A DNA stretch of 5,024 bases from Beijerinckiaceae bacterium (GTDB lineage: Bacteria > Pseudomonadota > Alphaproteobacteria > Rhizobiales > Beijerinckiaceae), in assembly GCA_947455285.1 (NCBI GenBank), contig CANGOK010000235.1:1-5024 (forward strand), written 5' to 3'. The stretch's first letter is position 1; each line of letters opens with the position of its first letter. Below, one piece after another: positions 1 to 5,024 of this stretch. A program made the translations under genes and the position numbers. The notes under the pieces are model-generated. The model saw only the letters and a list, made by a program, of their open reading frames with translations. It was not told the origin of the DNA and ran no database searches.

Positions 1-213
1 GACGCTCGCGACGCCCGGCAGCCGGCGCGGCAGATAGCGCGCGATGAGACGAGCTGCGAGATCATAACCGCCGCCTGCGCCCGTGCTGGTGACGATGGTG
101 ATCGTCTTGCCCTTGAAAAAATCCGCCGCAGCTCCCTGCGCGCAGACCCCCGAGGGGGCGAATAGCGAAAGAGCGAGCAAAGCGCCTGTTCCAACGGTCA
201 TATCCATCGACAT
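1..213 (-). CDS. Bug-family tripartite tricarboxylate transporter substrate-binding protein, 5' part only
   Basis: Partial gene: the first 71 codons are in the window and the rest runs off the left edge. The product resembles the periplasmic solute-binding proteins (Bug/TctC family) that capture organic acids and deliver them to a TctAB-type membrane permease. Residues about 6-24 form a hydrophobic secretion signal (GALLALSLFAPSGVCA) with a plausible signal peptidase I site after VCA; the cysteine does not sit in a proper lipobox. The mature start shows the family's opening strand and loop: FFKGKTITIV (residues 32-41), then a glycine-rich GAGGGYDLAARLIARYLPRRLPG (its parts at 45-67), where binding proteins of this family place the ligand-contacting loop. 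ATG at 213 is chosen because GGAGG (224-220) lies 6 nt upstream; in-frame ATGs at codons 3 and 5 lack such spacing. It lies 23 nt downstream of the oxygenase gene on the same strand with no terminator between, so the two are probably co-transcribed. The ligand is unknown. Confidence 0.85.
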   Translation of the reverse strand, partial: MSMDMTVGTGALLALSLFAPSGVCAQGAAADFFKGKTITIVTSTGAGGGYDLAARLIARYLPRRLPGVASV

Positions 214-219
214 GATGTC

Positions 220-224
220 CCTCC
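220..224 (-). promoter_or_regulatory. Ribosome-binding site of the Bug-type binding protein gene
   Basis: On the minus strand GGAGG is followed by a 6-nt spacer (GACATC) and ATG at 213. It lies wholly in the 23-nt gap after the oxygenase stop codon. It decides the start in favour of the first of three closely spaced in-frame ATG codons. Confidence 0.7.
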
Positions 225-236
225 GTCGCAAGTCAC

Positions 237-1478
237 TCAGGCGGGCGCGCTCTGCGGACGCACGAGCGTGGTGATGAGCTTGGACATATCAGCGTCGCGC
301 GGCAGTTCACAGCGCAGCGAGCGAACACGGAAGCTGGCGGGATCGCCGCCGGGAATCTGTTTGCCCGCTTCATGGTCGCGCAGCGCCTGCAGCAGCAACT
401 GGCGAAGCTTCACGATCGCTGCATCGCCTGGCAGCAAATGTTCAAGGCTTCGGTCGACGACGTGCCCCATGGATTCCTGAATCGCGCAGTCCTGTACGCC
501 AAAGCCCTTCAGTCCGGTGAAGGATGCGCCGCTCGCCTGCAACTTGCGGTCAATGAGGTAATCGTTGCGCTTGTTGCGCACACCTATGTCGCTGCCTGGC
601 AAATTGTCGGTGTGAATCCAGTCGCCGCTCTTCGCCTTCGCGATTTCGGCCTCGTTCAGAGGGCGGTCGGGATGAAAGTCGATGCTGTAGAGCATTGTGT
701 TTTCATCATCGATTGGAACCCACATGTGAGCGCCCATGGGCGAGGTGGAGATGACCTTGTGATAGGGCATCAGCATGATGTTCAGGTTCCAGGCGATCTT
801 GTCGCCGCCGAAATCACGGCCGGTGGCTACAATGAAGCCGAAATCGACCGGAGCCACCTCGTAAAACGAGGGTACGACGTGGCGTGTCTCATCCTTGTGA
901 TCGCCGCCGTGGAGAAAGGTCAGATGCGGCGCGTCAAAACCACCTTCCAGCGCCTGAAGCCAATTGCATTCCTGAATGTGGCGCGTGGCGTAGCGATGCG
1001 CCTCCGGCACGAGCGTCCACTCAAGGTCTGGGAAGGGCGGTGGTTCGCCGGGTCCCATGTAAGTCCAGACGATGCCGGCGCGCTCTATGCAAGGATAGGC
1101 TGTGGTCCGCAATGCGCGTTTCATGGAATCCATGATCTGCGGCGACGTGGGCGGCGCGCAAGGCACGTCCACACAAGCTCCCGTGACGTCGAATTTCACT
1201 CCGTGATAAACGCAGCGCAAACCATCGCCCTCGGTGCGTCCGAAGAACATAGAGGCGAGTCGATGTGGGCATTTGTCGTCAATGAGTCCGAGGCGACCGC
1301 TGGTGTCGCGAAATAGAACGAGATCTTCCCCGAAAAGCCGCGCGCGGACAGGGGGACAGTCGGGCTCGGGTACCTGCGAGGAGAATGCGGCAGGCGCCCA
1401 ATAACGACGCATCAGCAGACCCATGGGCGTCCCCGGTCCGACGCTGGTCAGGCGTTCGTTATTTTCCTTCGACAACAT
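237..1478 (-). CDS. Rieske non-heme iron aromatic ring-hydroxylating oxygenase, phthalate 4,5-dioxygenase-like oxygenase subunit
   Basis: A 413-residue oxygenase of the phthalate dioxygenase/LigXa-like branch. Such enzymes use a [2Fe-2S] cluster and a mononuclear iron to hydroxylate or demethylate aromatic acids with O2 and electrons from a separate reductase, in the cytoplasm. The N-terminus carries the family opening VGPGTPMGLLMRRYW (13-27). The Rieske cluster ligands are C70-P-H72 and C89-V-Y-H92, 16 residues apart. The catalytic domain begins with NWLQALEGG (172-180), then D182, H185 and H190 in the D-x2-H-x4-H iron-binding pattern; D182 matches the aspartate that bridges to the neighbouring subunit's cluster. 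D330, in VQDCAIQESMG (328-338), is the probable third iron ligand, and the following VDRSLEHL is typical of the branch. Length is normal. Start: ATG at 1478 is preferred over the in-frame ATG at 1493 because GGGGAGA sits 7 nt before it and the protein then begins MLSKENNERL, as relatives do. No reductase gene is seen in the window. Substrate is not predictable; automated names such as phthalate dioxygenase should be read as family only. Confidence 0.93.
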   Translation of the reverse strand: MLSKENNERLTSVGPGTPMGLLMRRYWAPAAFSSQVPEPDCPPVRARLFGEDLVLFRDTSGRLGLIDDKCPHRLASMFFGRTEGDGLRCVYHGVKFDVTGACVDVPCAPPTSPQIMDSMKRALRTTAYPCIERAGIVWTYMGPGEPPPFPDLEWTLVPEAHRYATRHIQECNWLQALEGGFDAPHLTFLHGGDHKDETRHVVPSFYEVAPVDFGFIVATGRDFGGDKIAWNLNIMLMPYHKVISTSPMGAHMWVPIDDENTMLYSIDFHPDRPLNEAEIAKAKSGDWIHTDNLPGSDIGVRNKRNDYLIDRKLQASGASFTGLKGFGVQDCAIQESMGHVVDRSLEHLLPGDAAIVKLRQLLLQALRDHEAGKQIPGGDPASFRVRSLRCELPRDADMSKLITTLVRPQSAPA

Positions 1479-1484
1479 GGCGTT

Positions 1485-1491
1485 TCTCCCC
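1485..1491 (-). promoter_or_regulatory. Ribosome-binding site of the Rieske oxygenase gene (decides the start)
   Basis: The minus strand reads GGGGAGA, then a 6-nt spacer (AACGCC), then ATG at 1478. The upstream in-frame ATG at 1493 would lie before this site and has no comparable purine run in front of it, so the 413-residue product is favoured over a 418-residue one. Confidence 0.65.
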
Positions 1492-1665
1492 ATATCCCGG
1501 CGCCAGAACGCAAAACGCGCCGCTCCATGCAGGTGGGCGGACTACGACTGACGTGGGATGAAAGCGTATTTAGCGCGGATATCCCCCCTGGGCGGCGGGT
1601 CTTTTTTAAATCTCCCGCTCAACGCTAAGGATAAACGCGCCCTTGAGGCTTTGCCAAGGGAAAAG

Positions 1666-1698
1666 TCGAAGCGCTTCTCCCGTAGGCTGAGGCTTCGA
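1666..1698. repeat. Palindrome GAAGCGCTTC and overlapping inverted repeat TCGAAGC/GCTTCGA
   Basis: GAAGCGCTTC (1668-1677) is a perfect 10-bp palindrome. Its left half also belongs to an inverted repeat, TCGAAGC (1666-1672) with GCTTCGA (1692-1698), separated by 19 nt. The cluster ends 11 bp upstream of the putative -35 element of ku, a position open to a regulator, but the arms are short and could arise by chance. Function unknown. Confidence 0.3.
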
Positions 1699-1709
1699 TG
1701 TGGCTTTGG

Positions 1710-1735
1710 GGAACAATCCTTCCTGTCGTTGCGTT
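1710..1735 (+). promoter_or_regulatory. Putative EcfG-type (general stress sigma factor) promoter of ku-ligD
   Basis: GGAAC at 1710-1714 is followed after 17 nt by CGTT at 1732-1735. This matches the known consensus of alphaproteobacterial general stress sigma factors (GGAAC-N16/17-CGTT, also written GGAAC-N18/19-TT; EcfG, RpoE2, SigT). Position fits: transcription would begin roughly 6-10 nt after CGTT, near 1741-1745, just before the ribosome-binding site at 1749-1753 and the ku ATG at 1760, giving a short leader. The match and placement are seen in the sequence; the sigma factor that reads it is inferred. Confidence 0.6.
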
Positions 1736-1748
1736 TTGCACCATGTTT

Positions 1749-1753
1749 GGGAG
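1749..1753 (+). promoter_or_regulatory. Ribosome-binding site of ku (decides the start)
   Basis: GGGAG with a 6-nt spacer precedes ATG at 1760. This rules against the in-frame ATG at 1700, which would add 20 residues unlike Ku and would lie upstream of the proposed promoter. Confidence 0.7.
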
Positions 1754-1759
1754 AAGCCC

Positions 1760-2662
1760 ATGGTCGAAAGCGCGCGCACATTTTGGAAGGGTTTTTTGCG
1801 TATTGCGCTCGTAACCATTCCGGTGAAGCTGGTGTCTGCGGTCAAGAGCGGGGGTGAGGTGACCTTTCATCAGGTCCATCGTGGGACAAAGCAACGCATC
1901 CGCTATCAGAAGACGGCGCCAGGGGTCGGTCCAGTTACTGAAGACGACATCGTTCGTGGTTATGAAGTGGAACCGGGGAGATATGTTCTCCTAGAGGACG
2001 ACGAACTCGATGCGCTCAAACTCGAGAGCCGCCATACGATAGATGTGACGCAATTCGCGTCAGCCAGCGAAATTCCGACGATCTATTTTGATCGTCCTTA
2101 TTACGTCCTGCCGGATGGCGAAATGGCGGCGGAAGGTTACCGCGTCATCCGCGACGCCCTGCGCGCGCAGAACAAGGTCGGCATCGGCCAGCTCACGCTG
2201 CGCGGCAAGGAAAATCTCGTCGCGCTTCATTGCGTTGATGAGGGTCTTGTCCTTGAGACGTTGCGTTACGTGAGCGAGATCAAGAACGCACATGAGATCT
2301 TTTCCGATTTAGGCCAATCCGTGCCCAGTCACGACATGGTCGAGATGGCTGAAAATCTGATCGCGCAGAAGACCGCCGATTTCGATCCGAAACGCTACCA
2401 GAACCACTATGCTGAAGCGTTGCGGGATCTCGTGCGCCAGAAGATAGAGGGTGGCCAGGCCATCGCCATCGAGACTGAAAAGGAGCGCGCGCCTTCAACG
2501 GTCGTTGATTTCATGGAAGCGTTGAAGCGTTCGGTCGCCGTCGGGCGGGAAACGTCATCGCCAAATGCGCCGCGTCGACGGCCAACTGAGCCCGGGCCCA
2601 CGCGCAAGGGCGGCGCAGCAAAGCCTGCCCGCACCAGTTCGGGTCGCCGTAAGGCTGGCTGA
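1760..2662 (+). CDS. ku: Ku protein, DNA double-strand break end-binding factor of bacterial non-homologous end joining
   Basis: A 300-residue bacterial Ku. Ku homodimers form a ring that threads onto broken double-stranded DNA ends and recruits LigD. The protein opens with the family signature RTFWKGFLRIALVTIPVKL (6-24), followed by VTFHQVHRGTKQRIRY (about 34-49), TEDDIVRGYE (60-69) and RYVLLEDDELDALKLES, then TIDVTQF and the PYYVLPDG strand of the core barrel. The core finishes at about VDFMEALKRSV (249-259). Residues 269-300 are a low-complexity Pro/Gly/Ala tail with ten Arg/Lys and one acidic residue; basic tails in other bacterial Ku proteins aid DNA binding and sliding, and the same role is inferred here. 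Length is usual for a single-domain bacterial Ku. The start at 1760 is fixed by GGGAG 6 nt upstream and by the family N-terminus. The stop codon overlaps the ligD start (TGATG), implying translational coupling. A stress-type promoter element lies at 1710-1735. Confidence 0.97.
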   Translation: MVESARTFWKGFLRIALVTIPVKLVSAVKSGGEVTFHQVHRGTKQRIRYQKTAPGVGPVTEDDIVRGYEVEPGRYVLLEDDELDALKLESRHTIDVTQFASASEIPTIYFDRPYYVLPDGEMAAEGYRVIRDALRAQNKVGIGQLTLRGKENLVALHCVDEGLVLETLRYVSEIKNAHEIFSDLGQSVPSHDMVEMAENLIAQKTADFDPKRYQNHYAEALRDLVRQKIEGGQAIAIETEKERAPSTVVDFMEALKRSVAVGRETSSPNAPRRRPTEPGPTRKGGAAKPARTSSGRRKAG

Positions 2663-5024
2663 TGGGGCAAAAATCGACCCGGGAGCCAAAGCTTTCCGCC
2701 TACCGCGCAAGGCGTGACTTTTCAAAAACTGAAGAACCTGCGGGTGGCGGCGTTGGCGGCGGTATTTTCGTCGTCCAGCACCATTGGGCGCGTCGCGACC
2801 ATTATGATTTCCGGCTTGAAATAGGAGGAGTGCTGGCGAGTTGGGCGGTGACGCGCGGGCCCAGCGTCGATCCTGCAGACAAACGTCTAGCGGTTCGCAC
2901 CGAAGACCATCCGCTCGCTTATGCAGAATTTGAAGGGACGATACCCAAGGGGCAATATGGCGGAGGCACGGTGCTGATTTTTGATCGGGGACATTGGGCG
3001 CCGATCTCGCCTGATCCGCCTCAGGCGTTGCGAGATGGCCAACTGAAATTCGAACTCTTCGGCGAGCGAATGAAGGGACGTTGGGCGCTGGTGCGACTGC
3101 GCGACAACGGGCCGCGCGAAAACTGGTTGCTCGTGAAGGAGCGCGACAGCTTTGCGCAAAGCCCTTCCAATCTCATAGAGATGAATGAAACGAGCGTCGC
3201 CTCAGGGCGCGACAGGGTTGGCGTGGAAGCAAATCTCCCGCCGGAAAAGGCGGCGGAGATGGCGCCGCCACCGAGTTTCGTGCCGCCCATGCTATGCACG
3301 CGGGTCGAGCGCCCGCCGTCAGGCGACGATTGGCTGCACGAAATCAAATATGATGGCTATCGAATCCAGATCGCAGCCAATGGCGCAGATGTGCGCATTT
3401 ATACGCGGATCGGCCACGATTGGCGGCGTCGTTTCTTTGGCCTTGCGCTGGCGGTGGCGCGACGCAATTTCGATCGTGTGCTTATCGATGGCGAGGCTGT
3501 TGTGTTTGACGAACGCGGCCTGTCAGATTTCATCGCCCTCGTTGATGCGCTCGACAGCGCCTCGGGTAGGATCGCCTTTGTCGCTTTTGATCTGCTTTCC
3601 GCCTCCGGCGTTGATTGGCGTCACCGACCGCTGATCGAACGCAAGCAGGCGCTTTTAGGATGCTTGTCATCGCCAGATCCCATGCTCCGACTGGCCCCTT
3701 ACCAGATCGGTGAGGGCGAGGCCGTTTTCACCCATGCAGCGCAGGGCGGCGCGGAAGGTATCGTCAGCAAGCGTTGCAGCTCGACTTATCGCTCGGGCCG
3801 CTCGAAAAGCTGGCTCAAGGTAAAGCACGACCGGCGAGAGGACTTTGTGATCGTGGGCTATGTTCCATCTGAACGTCGGCCTTTCGCCTCCTTGCTTCTT
3901 GCTTCTGGCTCAAACGGCGCATTGCGTTATGTCGGCGCAGTCGGCACAGGTTTCAGCGACGCATTTTTGAAGCGGACCAAGACGGAGCTTGACGCTGACC
4001 GACTGCAAAGGGCCCCCGAAGGTCTTGAGCGCGCGGATCTGGCGCCAAAGAAGGCGGTATGGGTGGCGCCTCGCCGCCGCGCCGAATTGGCTTATGCGGG
4101 GCGGACAGCCGATGGTCTGTTACGTCATGCGCGGTTTCTTGGCTGGCGTGAGGATCTGCCTGAACCGCGCGCCGCCTCAAAGCCCAAACCAAAGCCGACG
4201 CCCGCAAGGCTGACCCATGCCGACCGCGTACTGTTTCCAGAAAGCGTGATCACGAAGGCTGACTTGTGCGACTATTATCGGCGCGTCGCTGATCATCTCC
4301 TGCCGCATCTGCATGATCGGCCCGTCAGCTTCGTGCGCGCGCCTGACGGCGTCGGGGCCGAGACCTTTTTTCAGAGGCATCTGCTGCCGGGCATGAAACG
4401 AGGCATGTCACGCGTGCAGGATCGCGTGAAAAATCGCAGCTACATGAAAATCGACGATGCCGATGGCCTCGATACGGCTGCGCAATTCTCAGTCGTGGAA
4501 TTACATGGCTGGGGCGCGCGCCTGCCAAACCTTGAGGCACCGGATCGTCTCGTATTTGATCTCGATCCTGATCCGTCGCTGCCATTCGAGGAGGTTATAA
4601 AAGCCGCGTTGGAATTGCGCGACGTGCTTGCCCAGGTGGATCTGCGCTCGTTCGTGCTGGCGAGCGGCGGCAAGGGCCTGCATGTCGTCGTTCCCCTAGT
4701 GGCCAGCCAGGATTGGGAGACCATTGAAGCCTTCGCCTCGGGCTTTGCGCGCAGCCTCGCCCGCGCTGCGCCCCAGCGTTATGTCGCGGTCATGTCCAAG
4801 GCCCGACGCGAGCGGCGGATTTTTGTCGACTGGTTGCGCAATCAGCGCAGTGCGACCGCCATTCTGCCATGGTCTCCACGCGCTCGCTCCAGCGCGAGCG
4901 TGGCCATGCCCTTGAGTTGGGCCGAATTGCCTAAAGTGAAGAAGGCGGATGCTTTCACCCTGAGGGACTGTGGCGGCCGTCGCGACCCCTGGCGCTCCTT
5001 CTTTAGCATTCGCCAAAATATAGA
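2662..5024 (+). CDS. ligD: Multifunctional non-homologous end-joining DNA ligase LigD (phosphoesterase-ligase-polymerase), 3' end cut by window
   Basis: The frame is open from ATG 2662 to the right edge: 787 complete codons, no stop. By comparison with the 840-residue Pseudomonas aeruginosa LigD, about 15-30 residues are missing. LigD processes, fills and seals Ku-held DNA ends. Domain 1 (about 1-185) is the 3'-phosphoesterase, with QHHWARRDHYDFRLE (39-53), EDHPLAY (81-87) and GTIPKGQYGGG; H41, H47, D49, R51, H83 and Y87 match the known metal-binding/catalytic set. Domain 2 (about 205-500) is the ATP-dependent ligase: nucleophile K229 in KYDGYR, DGE (276-278), FVAFDLL (306-312), EGIVSKR (365-371), SWLKVK (383-388), then an OB-fold ending near FLGWRED. 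A Lys/Pro linker (about 507-513) leads to domain 3, the primase-like polymerase (about 515 on): metal ligands D633 and D635 (FDLDP), SGGKGLHV (668-675) with H674, and D723 in IFVDWLRN. The start overlaps the ku stop by one base; only a weak AAGG (2651-2654) precedes it, so coupling to ku translation is likely. Interrupting shorter frames are shadows. Confidence 0.97.
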   Translation, partial: MGQKSTREPKLSAYRARRDFSKTEEPAGGGVGGGIFVVQHHWARRDHYDFRLEIGGVLASWAVTRGPSVDPADKRLAVRTEDHPLAYAEFEGTIPKGQYGGGTVLIFDRGHWAPISPDPPQALRDGQLKFELFGERMKGRWALVRLRDNGPRENWLLVKERDSFAQSPSNLIEMNETSVASGRDRVGVEANLPPEKAAEMAPPPSFVPPMLCTRVERPPSGDDWLHEIKYDGYRIQIAANGADVRIYTRIGHDWRRRFFGLALAVARRNFDRVLIDGEAVVFDERGLSDFIALVDALDSASGRIAFVAFDLLSASGVDWRHRPLIERKQALLGCLSSPDPMLRLAPYQIGEGEAVFTHAAQGGAEGIVSKRCSSTYRSGRSKSWLKVKHDRREDFVIVGYVPSERRPFASLLLASGSNGALRYVGAVGTGFSDAFLKRTKTELDADRLQRAPEGLERADLAPKKAVWVAPRRRAELAYAGRTADGLLRHARFLGWREDLPEPRAASKPKPKPTPARLTHADRVLFPESVITKADLCDYYRRVADHLLPHLHDRPVSFVRAPDGVGAETFFQRHLLPGMKRGMSRVQDRVKNRSYMKIDDADGLDTAAQFSVVELHGWGARLPNLEAPDRLVFDLDPDPSLPFEEVIKAALELRDVLAQVDLRSFVLASGGKGLHVVVPLVASQDWETIEAFASGFARSLARAAPQRYVAVMSKARRERRIFVDWLRNQRSATAILPWSPRARSSASVAMPLSWAELPKVKKADAFTLRDCGGRRDPWRSFFSIRQNI

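Larger units (their letters stand above)
1479..1759. other. Divergent intergenic region between the oxygenase operon and the ku-ligD operon
   Basis: These 281 nt separate two oppositely transcribed operons and must hold both promoters. The ku-proximal end holds a GGAAC-N17-CGTT element and a good ribosome-binding site. The centre holds a 10-bp palindrome that shares an arm with a wider inverted repeat. Closer to the oxygenase is an 8-bp palindrome GGATATCC (1577-1584) and a T-run (1602-1607). Short frames on both strands here have no recognisable protein character. No clear sigma-70 promoter could be picked for the oxygenase gene. Confidence 0.6.

Noticed and set aside
21..24. Cysteine 24 of the binding protein as a lipoprotein anchor
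   Set aside because: The residues before it (SGV) do not fit a lipobox, whereas VCA fits a normal signal peptidase I site.
372..1316. A long open frame (314 codons) on the plus strand, antisense to the Rieske oxygenase
   Set aside because: It lies wholly over a gene with clear catalytic motifs, its product resembles no known family, and it has no ribosome-binding site that stands out. Long antisense frames are common opposite GC-rich genes.
1492..1585. Repeated ATATCCC at 1492-1498 and 1579-1585
   Set aside because: Seven bases only, and the first copy overlaps the region just upstream of the oxygenase ribosome-binding site; likely chance.
1583..1609. C-run, G-rich stretch and T-run resembling an intrinsic terminator
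   Set aside because: The C-run and the G-rich part do not pair into a continuous stem, and no transcript is expected to end here, since the flanking genes diverge.
1645..1695. Direct repeat GAGGCTT at 1645-1651 and 1689-1695
   Set aside because: Seven bases, 44 nt apart, imperfect flanks; too short to support a binding-site pair.
1700..1759. Possible 20-residue N-terminal extension of Ku from the in-frame ATG at 1700
   Set aside because: The extra residues do not look like Ku, the start has no good ribosome-binding site, and the proposed promoter lies downstream of it.
1558..1894. Short open frames on both strands in the divergent intergenic region
   Set aside because: They overlap each other and the start of ku, have no family resemblance, and occupy the space that must contain the promoters.
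3185..3634. A 149-codon plus-strand frame inside ligD
   Set aside because: It overlaps the ligase domain, including the nucleophile motif, in another frame; the arginine- and serine-rich product is a frame-shift shadow.

Overview
The window is moderately GC-rich bacterial DNA, densely coding, and most likely from an alphaproteobacterium, plausibly of the Hyphomicrobiales. Three things point there. A ku gene sits directly upstream of a three-domain ligD in the phosphoesterase-ligase-polymerase order. A Bug-type solute-binding gene follows a single-component-style Rieske oxygenase. A GGAAC-N17-CGTT element, the signature of the alphaproteobacterial general stress sigma factor (EcfG/RpoE2/SigT type), lies just upstream of ku. 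The lineage is an inference; no rRNA or tRNA is present to test it.

Left part (1-1478, minus strand): a short catabolic-looking operon reading leftwards. The first gene is a phthalate-dioxygenase-like Rieske non-heme iron oxygenase (237-1478). It is followed after 23 nt by the 5' part of a tripartite tricarboxylate transporter (Bug family) periplasmic binding protein, cut by the window's left edge (1-213). Together they suggest uptake and oxidation of an aromatic or related carboxylate; the substrate cannot be read from the sequence.

Middle (1479-1759): a 281-nt divergent intergenic region. It holds the oxygenase ribosome-binding site, a small palindrome/inverted-repeat cluster, the putative EcfG-type promoter and the ku ribosome-binding site.

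Right part (1760-5024, plus strand): a two-gene non-homologous end-joining operon. Ku (300 aa) overlaps the start of ligD by one base (TGATG). LigD is open to the right edge (787 complete codons) and is probably missing only about 15-30 C-terminal residues. Its end-processing, ligase and polymerase active-site residues are all present. Ku would bind broken DNA ends, and LigD would trim, fill and seal them. The promoter element implies induction under general stress or stationary phase.

No mobile element, CRISPR array, RNA gene or convincing intrinsic terminator was seen. No wholly new system was found. The most interesting point is the predicted coupling of the end-joining operon to the general stress response.
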